This document shows positions 45,479 through 54,540 of a DNA stretch of 64,000 nucleotides, one piece after another (positions within the stretch are counted from its first letter, which is position 1; the number at the start of each line of letters is the position of its first letter). Under the pieces are notes generated by a model that had not been told where the DNA came from, did not search any database, and saw only the letters and a list, made by a program, of their open reading frames with translations. A program made the translations under genes and the position numbers. The stretch comes from Salinivibrio kushneri. Its GTDB lineage: Bacteria; Pseudomonadota; Gammaproteobacteria; Enterobacterales; Vibrionaceae. The stretch spans positions 496,001 through 560,000 of the forward strand of contig NZ_CP040022.1 in the NCBI RefSeq assembly GCF_005280275.1, in the 5' to 3' direction.

Positions 45479-46246
45479 CTACTGATTATTCTCCGCATCT
45501 TCACGCTTGATCACCTTGTGGCCTTCTTCGGTCACGCCATTTTTCCAATAGCTGCTGATGTAGATAAATTCACGCTCGACATCATGGTCATTGCGGAAGT
45601 ATTGGCGCAGTGCGCGCATGCTTTCAAATTCACAGGCACACCACACGGACACTTGCCCGGCTAACCAAGGCTGTGCTTTTACTGTTTCGGCCAATGTCGG
45701 GGTGGTTAGCCAAATAATCTCCATGCCTGCGGGGGCGTCGAGTGGTTGGGCATCTTCCGCGGTATCGAGCTGGATCACCGCATAGCCTTTGGCATCGCGA
45801 GGTAGGGTTTTGATCTTGGCTGATAGTGCCGGCAACGCGGTCATGTCGGCAACCATAAAGAACCAATCCGCGTCGCGATTAATCGGCGCAATCGTTCCAG
45901 GGCCGGCAATGTTAATGGTATCACCCACTTGGGCATTCAGCGCCCAGCGCGCGGCAAAGCCACAGTCGGTTCGTTCGATTTGGTGGCGAACCATATCCAC
46001 TTCAATTTGCTGCTGATCAGGCATAAAGCGGCGAATGGTGTATGTGCGCATCACGGGGCGCTCGCCCTCAGCTACGCTACTGAGTTCAGTGCGTCCCGCT
46101 TTATCAAACAGTAACTTGATATAGCCGCCTTCACAGTCAGCGGGGAAGTTCGCGAATGCGTCGCTTTGTAAGGTCAAGCGTTGCATATTGGGTGTGACGG
46201 TTTGGGTATCGATAACGTGAGTGAGGTGATAGTTTGGCTGTTTCAT
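45479..46246 (-). CDS. Siderophore-interacting protein (FAD-dependent ferric reductase)
   Basis: 255 residues, ViuB/YqjH family. The FAD motif MRTYTIRRF (R-x-Y-T-x-R) and the N-terminal FAD-binding stretch RLTLQSDAFANFP are visible, with a C-terminal SIP region ending in YWKNGVTEEGHKVIK. The family releases iron from ferric siderophores in the cytoplasm using NAD(P)H. A Fur-box-like sequence lies directly upstream, so iron repression is expected. No siderophore biosynthesis or TonB receptor gene is in the window. Confidence 0.92.
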   Translation of the reverse strand: MKQPNYHLTHVIDTQTVTPNMQRLTLQSDAFANFPADCEGGYIKLLFDKAGRTELSSVAEGERPVMRTYTIRRFMPDQQQIEVDMVRHQIERTDCGFAARWALNAQVGDTINIAGPGTIAPINRDADWFFMVADMTALPALSAKIKTLPRDAKGYAVIQLDTAEDAQPLDAPAGMEIIWLTTPTLAETVKAQPWLAGQVSVWCACEFESMRALRQYFRNDHDVEREFIYISSYWKNGVTEEGHKVIKREDAENNQ

Positions 46247-46257
46247 ATTATCTAACT

Positions 46258-46276
46258 TAAAATCATTATCATTTAC
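46258..46276 (-). promoter_or_regulatory. Fur box upstream of the siderophore-interacting protein gene
   Basis: On the minus strand GTAAATGATAATGATTTTA matches the 19-base Fur consensus at about 14 positions, including the core ATGATAAT. It lies 12 bases before the start. Confidence 0.7.
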
Positions 46277-46413
46277 AATTAATCATACCATCTGGATGCG
46301 GGATGTGTAAGTGCTTTACATTGTTTTACGCTTCCATGCTAGGCAATGCGCCGAGAAGTGAGTAAGATACAGACGCATTATTATTACTAAAAAAACAATC
46401 ACATGGAGCGAAA

Positions 46414-46797
46414 ATGAAGAAAGTCATACTCACGGGCGCGATGGCGGTGCTGCTGTCGTTGAGCGTTTCAGCCTCTGAGCTTAAGCCGATCATGAAAGAA
46501 ATGAAAATGACCTTCAAAGAAGCCGCCAGTGCACAAAGCATTGAAGCCATGCAAGCACCGGTCGCGAAATTAGAAACCTTGGTCGCGCAAGCCAAAGCCG
46601 GCAGCTACCCACCAGAAAAAGCGGATACCTTTATGGAAGGGTTCGATAAACTGGCGGTGACCCTGGATGAGATTGAGACGGCGCTGAGCCAAGGTGACCT
46701 CGACCAAGCAAAACAAGGCATGCGCCAAATCGATGCCTTGCGTGAAGAGTACCACGACAAACGCAACCCAAGCATTTGGCAGCGTTTATTCGGTTAA
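46414..46797 (+). CDS. cybC: Cytochrome b562
   Basis: 127 residues with a signal peptide (about 1-20, ending SVSA-SE). The mature part is a four-helix bundle of about 107 residues. Met in MKEMKMTF near the mature start and His in REEYHDKRNPSIW near the end are the expected heme-iron ligands of soluble periplasmic cytochrome b562. Its electron-transfer partner is unknown. GGAGCG precedes the ATG. It is followed 34 bases later by a lipoate-ligase-like gene on the same strand. Confidence 0.9.
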   Translation: MKKVILTGAMAVLLSLSVSASELKPIMKEMKMTFKEAASAQSIEAMQAPVAKLETLVAQAKAGSYPPEKADTFMEGFDKLAVTLDEIETALSQGDLDQAKQGMRQIDALREEYHDKRNPSIWQRLFG

Positions 46798-46831
46798 TCG
46801 CGCAATTAGTGAACGAGACGACAGCGAGGGC

Positions 46832-47572
46832 ATGACGGTGACTCAAAAAACGATTCTGCGCTATCCCTCGCTGTCGGTAGCATCTGCATTTGAGAAAGAG
46901 CAGGCGCTGATCCACCGAGTAGAGCAGAGCGAACTCAATGAGGCATTACTGCTTTGGCAGCCAGATGCGCAAACCTTGGTACTGCCAGCGGGCCAAAAAT
47001 GGCCCCAAACGCCTGAATTACGCCGCGCATTATCGTCGTTAGGGTGGCAAGTGCAAAGCCGACGGACTGGCGGGGCACCGGTACCGCAATTGCCAGGGGT
47101 GATTAACGTGTCTTATCTGACGGTGTGGCCTGCTAACACGCCGTATCATATCCAGACGGCTTACCAGTATTTTTGCACCATTTTACAGTCTTTTTTCCAT
47201 CAGTTAGGCATTGCAACGACGGTGGGCGACACGCCCGGTTCGTATTGTGATGGTGACTACAACCTCAATATTGCCGGCAAAAAAGTGGTGGGAACTGCCC
47301 AGCGTATCCTGCGTTTAGGTGCGGGCACAGGCGATGCCAAACAAACGGTGATGCTGGCGCAAGCGTGTTTGCTGATTGATGCGGATTGCCAACATATTGT
47401 TGCCCCTGTATCGCTGTGTAATCAGCTTTGTGGTCACCCCGATCGCATTGAGGCCGAGGTGCATACTCCATTAGCCGCGCACCTAGATGAACTGCCGGCA
47501 ACCGAGCAGCTGTTTCAGTTGCTGACTCAAGCGTTTGTGGCGCGCCCGCCACTCGAGGTTGGCAAGGCTTGA
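46832..47572 (+). CDS. Biotin/lipoate A/B protein ligase family protein
   Basis: 246 residues from ATG 46832 behind GAGGG; the open frame extends into cybC but without support. The LplA/LipB-type core shows VQSRRTGGAPVPQLPG (the RRxxGG ligand loop) and LNIAGKKVVGTAQR with the lysine that contacts lipoyl-AMP or the acyl group. Enzymes of this family attach lipoate or octanoate to carrier proteins. It is shorter than full LplA and lacks the accessory domain, so the exact reaction is open. It sits between cybC and a GATase on the same strand. Confidence 0.82.
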   Translation: MTVTQKTILRYPSLSVASAFEKEQALIHRVEQSELNEALLLWQPDAQTLVLPAGQKWPQTPELRRALSSLGWQVQSRRTGGAPVPQLPGVINVSYLTVWPANTPYHIQTAYQYFCTILQSFFHQLGIATTVGDTPGSYCDGDYNLNIAGKKVVGTAQRILRLGAGTGDAKQTVMLAQACLLIDADCQHIVAPVSLCNQLCGHPDRIEAEVHTPLAAHLDELPATEQLFQLLTQAFVARPPLEVGKA

Positions 47573-47637
47573 GGCCGACGCTCAATATAGTATGCTTAGC
47601 CGCAATCGTGCGTAAAACAAATCCCAAGGAGTGAGGA

Positions 47638-48369
47638 ATGCGCGTCCATCTTGTTATTCACGAGGCGTTTGAAGGCCCAGGTGCCATTTTAGATTGGTGT
47701 GACGAGCGAGCCTATCATGTGACCACCAGTCATTTGTATCGGGGCGAGCCGTTGCCAGAAAGCGGTGAAGGCATTGATCTACTGGTGGTACTCGGCGGGC
47801 CGCAAAGTCCAGATACGCCACAATCTGAATGCCCGCACTTTGATAGCCAGCGCGAGCAAGCGCTGATTAAGCAGTGTATCGAACAAGGCAGTGCGGTATT
47901 AGGGATTTGCCTCGGCGCGCAACTGATTGGTGAAGCCTTGGGCGCACCGTATCAGAAAAGTCTTGAGCCCGAGATTGGCTACTTCCCCATCCAGTTAAGC
48001 GAAGATGGCCATATCGACGAGCACATTCCACACTTCGCGCCGCAAGAAATTGTGGGCCATTGGCACAATGATATGCCGGGGCTGACACCAAATAGTCGTG
48101 TGTTGGCTAGCAGTGAAGGCTGTCCGCGCCAGATCGTGAAGTACGGACCAAGGGTGTATGGCTTTCAATGCCACCTTGAATTGACGCCGCTGGCGGTTGA
48201 AGGCTTACTGCAAGCCGCCTATCCAGAGGGCGAGGCCGCTAACAAGCGCTTTATTCAAGACCCTGCCTCCATTCGCGCCTTTGATACGGCTCCGATGAAT
48301 GCGCACTTGTTTGCCTTTCTCGATAGCGTGCTGACTGACAACGATCTCGTCACTGAGTGGCTGTTTTAA
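47638..48369 (+). CDS. Class I glutamine amidotransferase-like protein
   Basis: 243 residues. It has the triad of class I GATases: Cys in GICLGAQLIGEALGA, and His and Glu in YGFQCHLELTP. An oxyanion-type strand LLVVLGGPQSPDT is also present. It is a single-domain protein of the type annotated as GMP synthase-like, some of which act on gamma-glutamyl compounds; the true substrate is unknown. CAAGGAGTGAGG precedes the start. It is the third of three same-strand genes (cybC, ligase-like, GATase) with short gaps. Confidence 0.87.
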   Translation: MRVHLVIHEAFEGPGAILDWCDERAYHVTTSHLYRGEPLPESGEGIDLLVVLGGPQSPDTPQSECPHFDSQREQALIKQCIEQGSAVLGICLGAQLIGEALGAPYQKSLEPEIGYFPIQLSEDGHIDEHIPHFAPQEIVGHWHNDMPGLTPNSRVLASSEGCPRQIVKYGPRVYGFQCHLELTPLAVEGLLQAAYPEGEAANKRFIQDPASIRAFDTAPMNAHLFAFLDSVLTDNDLVTEWLF

Positions 48370-48462
48370 GCAATTAGGTTAGGAGCACGGTAACCGCCAC
48401 TGTGCTCCACCTACTAAGCGCCATTGTTTGAGCGTCATCGTCTGAGCGCCATCTACCGCGTC

Positions 48463-49107
48463 TTAGTGCAACATTCCTTCACACACGGCGGTGACATCAT
48501 CATCCAATAAACTCAACTCGATGGCTATCTTCATCGCTGCCACCACATCAGCCACCGGCATGCTCGGGACGCGGTGTTTGGACGCTTGTGCTGGGCTGTA
48601 GGGAATATGAATAAAGCCGGCGCGTACCTCGGAATGATGAGCCAGCGCATGCATCAAGCCATAAAACACCTGGTTACACACAAAGGTGCCCGCGGTGTAA
48701 GAAATACTGGCAGGATGATGGGCTTCGTTTAACGCGTTCACTAAACGGTTGAGGGGCAAGGTAGAAAAATAGGCATTGGGCCCAGATGACACCACCGGCG
48801 TACCATGCGGCTGCTTACCGGCGTTGTCGGGAATGGGCGCGTCCTGATAATTGATCGCGACCTTCTCTAAGCTTATCTCGGCGCGGCCACCGGCTTGGCC
48901 AAGGGCGATCACCATCACCGGACTGAGCGATTCTAGCGCGCTGTGTAACGTCGGTAAGCTGTCTTCAAAGGTGCAGGGAAGACGCACGGCTTTAACGATG
49001 CACTCCTCATTAGGCTGCCAGCCTTCTAATGCTTTTGCCACTTGCCAAGACGGGTTATCGCTCTCGCCGCCGAAGGGTTCAAATCCGGTTATCAATATCG
49101 TATGCAT
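48463..49107 (-). CDS. pcp: Pyroglutamyl-peptidase I
   Basis: 214 residues, family C15. The triad is visible: Glu in GGRAEISLEKVAINYQDA, Cys in GTFVCNQVFYGLMH and His in GFIHIPY. The start ILITGFEPFGGESDNPSW is the family hallmark. It removes N-terminal pyroglutamate from peptides in the cytoplasm. It is a single gene, convergent with the GATase gene; the gap of 93 bases holds a GGAGCAC-N13-GTGCTCC inverted repeat (48382-48408) without a T-run. Confidence 0.95.
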   Translation of the reverse strand: MHTILITGFEPFGGESDNPSWQVAKALEGWQPNEECIVKAVRLPCTFEDSLPTLHSALESLSPVMVIALGQAGGRAEISLEKVAINYQDAPIPDNAGKQPHGTPVVSSGPNAYFSTLPLNRLVNALNEAHHPASISYTAGTFVCNQVFYGLMHALAHHSEVRAGFIHIPYSPAQASKHRVPSMPVADVVAAMKIAIELSLLDDDVTAVCEGMLH

Positions 49108-49121
49108 CCAATGCCTCGCGT

Positions 49122-49150
49122 AAAAAAGCGGTAGAGCTGTACTCTACCGC
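49122..49150 (-). terminator. Rho-independent terminator of msrAB
   Basis: GCGGTAGAG / CTCTACCGC, 9-bp stem, 5-base loop (49128-49150), followed on the minus strand by TTTTTTA. It lies 31 bases past the msrAB stop. Confidence 0.88.
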
Positions 49151-49181
49151 AGGTTTCCAAGCCAATCACGCAAAGGTTGGT

Positions 49182-50321
49182 TTATTCAAACAGATAGAGA
49201 TAATCTTCATAACCCGCCTCGGCCATTTTATCGACGGGCACAAAGCGCATCGCGGCTGAGTTCATGCAATAGCGCAAGCCGGTGGGGGCGGGGCCATCTT
49301 CAAACACATGGCCAAGGTGCGAATCGGCGACTTTGCTGCGGACCTCGGTGCGCGTGTAGAACAGGGAGTTATCCGGCTTGGTAACCACATACTGCTCATT
49401 AATGGGCTGGGTGAAGCTCGGCCAGCCAGTACCGGATTTGTATTTATGGGTGGAGGAGAACAGCGGCTCACCCGAAACGATATCCACATAAATTCCCGCT
49501 TGCTTGTTGTCCCAATACGGGTTTTGGAACGCAGGCTCAGTGCCGTCTTCTTGTGTGACTTCATATTCCATATCTGACAACATCGCGCGGATTTTCTCAT
49601 CCGAGGGGCGCGAGTAGCGGGTGTTCGTTGATGTCATCTCTTCCGCTTTTTGCGCATCAATCATCTCACGCAAGGTGACCGGATTGTCTTTGCGATCATC
49701 ACCAAAAATCTCGTCCAGATACTGGTCACGCCCTGATGCATAGCGGTAGTAGCTATAGCGAATGCTGTGGTTTTTGTAGTAATCCTGATGATAACTTTCT
49801 GCTGGCCAGAATTTTTCAAACGGGATCAACTCGGTTTTCAGCGGCTTTTTAAACACGCCTAACGCCTCAATCTCCGCCATAAAATCCGCGGCAATTTGCT
49901 TTTGTGTTTCAGAGCGATAAAAGATCGCGGGACGATATTGCGGGCCACGGTCAACGAACGAGCCTTGGTCATCGGTGGGGTCGATATGACGGAAAAACTG
50001 ATCCAGCACCTGTTCATAATTCACGACGTTAGGATCATAGGTGACATCAATCACCTCAATATGCCCACTGGTGCCGGACGAAACCTCTTTATAGGTGGGG
50101 TTTTCAAGCTCACCGCCTGAGTAGCCAGACACCACATCAATCACGCCGTCGAGCTTTTCGAGATCAGATTCTGTACACCAAAAGCAGCCGCCAGCCAGGG
50201 TCGCCTTTTGGTAGCCTTGGGCTGAGGTGGCGGTATCTTTCACCGCCGCATAACTCGCTATCGATAGCAAACTGAATACTGTGAACGCGATGACTCGCCA
50301 AATTGACTTACGCTGTTTCAT
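49182..50321 (-). CDS. msrAB: Periplasmic methionine sulfoxide reductase MsrA-MsrB fusion
   Basis: 379 residues. An N-terminal hydrophobic signal (about 10-27) points to export. MsrA domain (about 35-205) with catalytic [17 protein letters not shown] reduces the S-epimer of methionine sulfoxide. MsrB domain (about 225-375) with [17 protein letters not shown] and catalytic Cys in [13 protein letters not shown] reduces the R-epimer. The MsrB zinc CxxC pairs are absent, the zinc-less form common in fusions. It repairs oxidised envelope proteins. A thioredoxin-like domain, present in some PilB-type fusions, is missing, so the reducing partner is elsewhere. Confidence 0.95.
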   Translation of the reverse strand: MKQRKSIWRVIAFTVFSLLSIASYAAVKDTATSAQGYQKATLAGGCFWCTESDLEKLDGVIDVVSGYSGGELENPTYKEVSSGTSGHIEVIDVTYDPNVVNYEQVLDQFFRHIDPTDDQGSFVDRGPQYRPAIFYRSETQKQIAADFMAEIEALGVFKKPLKTELIPFEKFWPAESYHQDYYKNHSIRYSYYRYASGRDQYLDEIFGDDRKDNPVTLREMIDAQKAEEMTSTNTRYSRPSDEKIRAMLSDMEYEVTQEDGTEPAFQNPYWDNKQAGIYVDIVSGEPLFSSTHKYKSGTGWPSFTQPINEQYVVTKPDNSLFYTRTEVRSKVADSHLGHVFEDGPAPTGLRYCMNSAAMRFVPVDKMAEAGYEDYLYLFE

Positions 50322-50454
50322 TATTGCCTCGTTATTAGAGTTTGTCTGTGTAAGACCTGCTTACTGCGCAGAAACTTTCATCAACTCACTCATTTTTTAT
50401 TGATAGCAATAGATAGCGTACAAAGTCATACAAGGATCAATAAAGCGGTTAGGA

Positions 50455-51168
50455 TCACCAAAGTAACTGGCCTAACACAGGTGCAAGCAGCACAGTGACC
50501 ATGCCGGCAATCATCATCACCACGCTCGACACTACTCCTTCGGCATTACCGATTTGATAGGCTTTAGCGGTGCCCGCTCCGTGTGCCGACGCGCCCAAAC
50601 TTGCGCCGCGTCCTAAGCGCGAGCGAATCGCAATCACGGTCAGAATACTTTCACCAATCGCCATGCCAATCACCCCAGTGAGAACCACAAATAGCGCGGT
50701 GAGATCGCTTTGCCCGCCAATCGCTTTGGTGGCTTCCACGGCAAAAGGGGTAGTAATTGAGCGCATCGCCAAACTACGTTGCAGCAGTTCAGACAGCTCA
50801 AACACCCGCGCTAGCACCACAGTACTGGTAATCGCGACTAGCACCGATACAGTCACGCCTATCGACAGTGACAACCAATGGCGGCGGATGAGCGCGCGGT
50901 TATCATACACAGGGATCGCAAACGCCACGGTCGCTGGGCCCAGCAGCCAAAGCAGCCAGTAAGATTGCGCCATGTAGTCTTGATACGGGATCTTAAACCC
51001 AACCACCACCGCGACAATCAGCAAGGGCGCGAGTAACAATGGCATCACCAGAATGGAGGGGTGGCGGCGATACAGCCATTTGCTCATGTAATAGAAGCCA
51101 AGGGTCATTAAAAAGCAAGTGACGCTCAATAACGAGGCATGAAGCCAAGTCGGTAAGGCAGACATCAT
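50455..51168 (-). CDS. lrgB: LrgB/CidB-family membrane protein
   Basis: 237 residues with about six to seven membrane segments. Family landmarks: SITTPFAVEATKAIGGQSDLTALFVVLTG, seen in parts SITTPFAVEATKAIGG and LTALFVVLTG, and GASAHGAGTAKAYQIGNAEG near the C-terminus. With LrgA it forms a pair linked to murein hydrolase control or to pyruvate and other small-acid transport. It starts 3 bases after lrgA, so the two are one operon. Also called YohK in enterics. Confidence 0.9.
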   Translation of the reverse strand: MMSALPTWLHASLLSVTCFLMTLGFYYMSKWLYRRHPSILVMPLLLAPLLIVAVVVGFKIPYQDYMAQSYWLLWLLGPATVAFAIPVYDNRALIRRHWLSLSIGVTVSVLVAITSTVVLARVFELSELLQRSLAMRSITTPFAVEATKAIGGQSDLTALFVVLTGVIGMAIGESILTVIAIRSRLGRGASLGASAHGAGTAKAYQIGNAEGVVSSVVMMIAGMVTVLLAPVLGQLLW

Positions 51169-51171
51169 GGC

Positions 51172-51603
51172 TTAGCACTCCGGTTTTAGATCAGGGTGGT
51201 GCGTGTGGTGGTGATTACTGCGGCGGCGCGCCATTTTAACCTCAAAACGATACACTTTATCGACCACCCAAGCGGTTGACGCAATCACCATCGCGGTGCT
51301 TAAAATCAGTACAACCATGATCTTACCGCCTTCTTGCAGCAATAAATCTTGGTAGTTGACCACCGCCACCACCGCCGGCACAAAAAACAGCAACATCTCG
51401 GCTAACAGCCACGCTGCCCCGCGGCGCAACCAATCGGCACGGACAATTTTCAACATTAATGCGCCTAACAACAGCAACATACCGGTGAGGTTGGCCGGTA
51501 GTGGAATAGCAAAGGTTGTGACCAACCAATCAGACAAAAACCAAATGCCTGCTAAAACAAAGACTTGCAGTAAGGTCAGTAAGGAGTTTTTAATCAATTG
51601 CAT
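51172..51603 (-). CDS. lrgA: LrgA/CidA-family (holin-like) membrane protein
   Basis: 143 residues with four membrane segments, opening with LLTLLQVFVLAGIWFLSDWL and including PLPANLTGMLLLLGALMLKI. The C-terminal tail is basic, then His-rich (RRRSNHHHTHHPDL). It pairs with lrgB. The palindrome ATGCCA-AAA-TGGCAT lies 86 bases upstream and recurs before the LysR gene at 53641, which is the likely regulator although a hipBA pair lies between them. Confidence 0.88.
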   Translation of the reverse strand: MQLIKNSLLTLLQVFVLAGIWFLSDWLVTTFAIPLPANLTGMLLLLGALMLKIVRADWLRRGAAWLLAEMLLFFVPAVVAVVNYQDLLLQEGGKIMVVLILSTAMVIASTAWVVDKVYRFEVKMARRRSNHHHTHHPDLKPEC

Positions 51604-51684
51604 CGAAGGCGTGCCAAGAATCTGTGAGATGTCTCATATTTTACGTCTTGGCAGAGAGTGAATAAAGTGACTTTTTTTTATTTA

Positions 51685-51707
51685 AACTATGCCAAAATGG
51701 CATGATT
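51685..51707. promoter_or_regulatory. LysR-type operator-like palindrome before lrgA
   Basis: AACTATGCCAAAATGGCATG continuing ATT, with the palindrome ATGCCA-AAA-TGGCAT at 51689-51703. A copy differing at two bases lies at 53593-53615 before the LysR gene. Confidence 0.65.
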
Positions 51708-51788
51708 TGTTGAGCGATAAAGCTGCGTTAGCGACGAACCAGTCCCGTGAGGAATCAGTTTTTCGTCATGCATGCCTAGCACTTAAAG

Positions 51789-51927
51789 TGAAACTATATT
51801 TTCATATATTTTCATAAAAATAATTTATAGTTTCATTTTATGGGAAGTCCGTCATGTTGGCTTCGGCAAAATCGAGTCCTAGCGGATTATCTTTGATTTC
51901 ATTGTGATATGAAACTATAATTTCATA
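51789..51927. promoter_or_regulatory. HipB-type operators (three TGAAACTATA repeats)
   Basis: Copies: TGAAACTATATTTTCATA (51789-51806), an inverted TTTATAGTTTCA (51824-51835), and the perfect palindrome TATGAAA-CTATAA-TTTCATA (51908-51927). The last ends 31 bases before the hipB start. They are typical of autoregulation by the antitoxin. Confidence 0.7.
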
Positions 51928-51958
51928 AATTTAATATTTATCGAGTTTTAGTATCATT

Positions 51959-52282
51959 ATGATGAAGTATGATAAGGAAGCGCCGCCCAAGCGTGGCGCC
52001 ACTGTGTTCCCGCGGCAGATGAAAATATTGCATCAATTGGGTGAAAACATCTTATTGGCGATGAAACGTCGAGGGATCAGTCAAGATAGAATGCATCAGC
52101 GCACAGGGATCTCGAAACCAACGCTACGAAAAATTACAAAAGGCGATCCGACAGTGTCGTTAGGCCATTATGTTAATGTGCTCGCCGTACTCGGTTTATT
52201 AGACGATCTGGGTAAAGTCGCGCTCGATGATGAGCTTGGTAGGAAGCTGCAAGATATCGAGTTGTTAAAAACGAGACGATAG
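51959..52282 (+). CDS. hipB: HipB-like antitoxin/repressor
   Basis: 107 residues. The helix-turn-helix of Xre/HipB type spans about 28-80: LGENILLAMKRRGISQDRMH, then RTGISKPTLRKITKGDPTVS. It should bind the HipA kinase and repress its own promoter. Two adjacent ATGs start the frame. The stop lies 12 bases before hipA. Three operator-like repeats lie upstream. Confidence 0.88.
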   Translation: MMKYDKEAPPKRGATVFPRQMKILHQLGENILLAMKRRGISQDRMHQRTGISKPTLRKITKGDPTVSLGHYVNVLAVLGLLDDLGKVALDDELGRKLQDIELLKTRR

Positions 52283-52294
52283 GGCATCAAACGA

Positions 52295-53542
52295 ATGGAA
52301 ATCTTTGTCTACGCTGATTGGATTGAAGCTGAGCCGCCCTTGTTTATTGGGACATTGAGAGCATCGCGAATCCGTGGTAAAGAGCATTTCAGCTTTTGCT
52401 ATGACAAGACCTGGCTTAAATCTAAGTATGCTTCTCAAATCGACCCTTGCCTTCATTTATATAGTGGCGAGCAGCACGCTGAAGATGACAAAAACTTCAA
52501 GGTATTCTTGGATTCTTGCCCTGATCGATGGGGACGCTTGCTGATGCAACGTCGAGAGGCTGTTATAGCCCGCATTGAGGGACGTAGAGCGAACACATTA
52601 TACGAAACCGACTATCTCCTCGGTGTTCATGACTCTTTTAGAATGGGCGCTTTAAGGTTTTGCACCGAGCATGGTGGCAATTTTCTTGACGACAATGACG
52701 ATCTGGCGGCTCCAGCTATGACTTCACTCGCGGAGCTAGAATGTGCAGCGCAAGGCATCGAGGACAAACCCGACTTTGATAATCCTGACTACCTCAAGTG
52801 GTTAAATATGCTTATCTCGCCAGGCTCATCGTTGGGCGGAGCTAGGCCGAAAGCTTCTGTAAGAGATATCGATGGTACTTTATGGCTGGCAAAGTTTCCA
52901 AGTCGGTATGACGATTATGATATTGGCCTGTGGGAATACTTGGTGTACCAAATGGCCTTGGACTCTGGGGTCAATATGGCTGAATGTAAAGTGCAGGCCA
53001 TTGGTTCAGACCACCATATTTTCCTGACTAAGCGATTTGATCGTACCGATGACGGCAGGAGACTGCAATTTACGTCAGCAATGACACAGCTTGAATATTT
53101 CGATGGCAATGATGATGGAGCGAGCTACTTAGAGTTAGCGGAATTTCTTATCCAGAACGGCTCTAATACGCGGGCGGACTTGGCACAGCTTTGGAGGCGT
53201 ATGCTGTTTAATATCATGGTTGCCAATAGTGACGATCACCTACGTAATCATGGCTTTATTTTTGACACGACAGGTTGGCGACTGTCACCCGCCTACGACA
53301 TCAATTCAACACAACATGCCCACGGTCTGCACTTAAATATTGACGACAAAGATAACGCTTTAGATATTGACCTAGCGTTTGAGGTGGCAGAGTACTTTCA
53401 ACTCGATGTGAAAACAGCTGACAAGATTTATCATCAAGTCGCCCAAGCCGTGTCGAAATGGGAGCGCTTGGCAAAAGAAGCAGGTATCAAACGCGGTGAG
53501 CGAGACTTAATGAGAGACTGCTTCATGCTGCCAAAGGTGTAA
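52295..53542 (+). CDS. hipA: HipA-family serine/threonine kinase toxin
   Basis: 415 residues. The glycine-rich loop SLGGARPKAS (179-188), the ATP lysine in LWLAKF (Lys200), the catalytic loop NSDDHLRNHG (Asp313, Asn318) and the metal Asp in SPAYDINS (Asp335) are all intact, so an active kinase is expected. HipA toxins phosphorylate aminoacyl-tRNA synthetases and stop growth. It is coupled to hipB (12-base gap). The pair sits between lrgAB and a LysR gene that share an operator, which suggests it was inserted there. Confidence 0.92.
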   Translation: MEIFVYADWIEAEPPLFIGTLRASRIRGKEHFSFCYDKTWLKSKYASQIDPCLHLYSGEQHAEDDKNFKVFLDSCPDRWGRLLMQRREAVIARIEGRRANTLYETDYLLGVHDSFRMGALRFCTEHGGNFLDDNDDLAAPAMTSLAELECAAQGIEDKPDFDNPDYLKWLNMLISPGSSLGGARPKASVRDIDGTLWLAKFPSRYDDYDIGLWEYLVYQMALDSGVNMAECKVQAIGSDHHIFLTKRFDRTDDGRRLQFTSAMTQLEYFDGNDDGASYLELAEFLIQNGSNTRADLAQLWRRMLFNIMVANSDDHLRNHGFIFDTTGWRLSPAYDINSTQHAHGLHLNIDDKDNALDIDLAFEVAEYFQLDVKTADKIYHQVAQAVSKWERLAKEAGIKRGERDLMRDCFMLPKV

Positions 53543-53592
53543 CCAAGTGACGCATGGTAATAAGTGCCAGTTCCTCTGCTTTTTTCGCCATC

Positions 53593-53615
53593 AACTATGC
53601 CACAATGGCATGGTT
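53593..53615. promoter_or_regulatory. LysR-type operator-like palindrome before the LysR gene
   Basis: ATGCCA-CAA-TGGCAT (53597-53611) inside a 23-base stretch that matches 51685-51707 at all but two positions. It lies 30 bases before the LysR start. Confidence 0.65.
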
Positions 53616-53640
53616 AACGACTAGCTTTTAAGGGCCGTTT

Positions 53641-54540
53641 ATGGATATTCGTGCGTTGCGCTATTTTATTGCCTTGGTGGAACAGCAGAGCTTTACTGCC
53701 GCATCGGCGTCGTTGCATGTGACGCAACCGACAATCAGTAAAATGGTGCGTAACCTTGAGCAAGATGTGGGTCAGCCGTTGTTGCACCGAGAGGGAAGGC
53801 GGTTTTGGTTAACCGATGCTGGCGAGGTGGTGTATCAGCGTGCGCAGAGCATTATTGCTGAGTTCGAGCAGCTAAATACCGAACTCGACGATCTCAACCA
53901 ATTAGCGCGCGGCCAGCTTAGATTGGGGATGCCACCGATGATAGGGCCGCTGTATGCCAATGTGCTGCGTGAATACCGCCAACGCTACCCAAACGTGGCG
54001 CTTAGTATTGTCGAATACGGTGGGCGGCGCACCGAACAAGCGCTGATCAATGGTGAGATTGATGTGGCAATCACCATGCTCACCGACACCCAGCCTGAGT
54101 GCTTGCAAAGCTTACCCTTACAAACTCACCCCATCTATGCTGTGCTGCCTAATCAAGCCGCGTGGCGTGCGCAAAAAAGCCTGACATGGCAGGCTGTTAA
54201 AGACGAGCCGTTTTATCTATATAGCGCTGAATTTACCTTAAGCGATCGAATTATTGCCCGTTGTGAAGAGCATGGTTATCAACCCACCATTGCCGCGCGT
54301 AGCAGTCAGTGGGATTTTTTAGCCGCCTTGGTGAAAAGTGGTGCAGGGGTTGCGTTTCTACCCGCACCCTTATGCCAGCGCCTTAGTGCCAGCTTGGAAG
54401 ACAGTGAGTTATTACTAGTGAAGCCGATAAGCCCAGCGATTGAATGGCAACTCGGCTTAGTCTGGCACGGCGAGCGTTATGTCTCACGCACCGCCGAGGC
54501 CTGGATGCAGTTGTGCCAGTCGACAGAGGTGCATCGATAG
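53641..54540 (+). CDS. LysR-family transcriptional regulator (likely lrgAB regulator)
   Basis: 299 residues. An N-terminal winged HTH: MDIRALRYFIALVEQQSFTA, then ASLHVTQPTISKMVRNLEQD. A PBP2-type effector domain (about 90-295) follows. The palindrome before it also precedes lrgA, and in other bacteria a LysR protein (CidR) controls cidAB/lrgAB in response to acetate or pyruvate metabolism. Control of lrgAB is therefore a good inference despite the hipBA pair in between. Confidence 0.92.
   Translation: MDIRALRYFIALVEQQSFTAASASLHVTQPTISKMVRNLEQDVGQPLLHREGRRFWLTDAGEVVYQRAQSIIAEFEQLNTELDDLNQLARGQLRLGMPPMIGPLYANVLREYRQRYPNVALSIVEYGGRRTEQALINGEIDVAITMLTDTQPECLQSLPLQTHPIYAVLPNQAAWRAQKSLTWQAVKDEPFYLYSAEFTLSDRIIARCEEHGYQPTIAARSSQWDFLAALVKSGAGVAFLPAPLCQRLSASLEDSELLLVKPISPAIEWQLGLVWHGERYVSRTAEAWMQLCQSTEVHR

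Larger units (their letters stand above)
51604..51958. other. lrgA-hipB divergent control region
   Basis: 355 bases. It contains the LysR-type palindrome at 51685-51707 near lrgA and three copies of an AT-rich TGAAACTATA motif at 51789-51927 near hipB. No gene. Confidence 0.6.
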
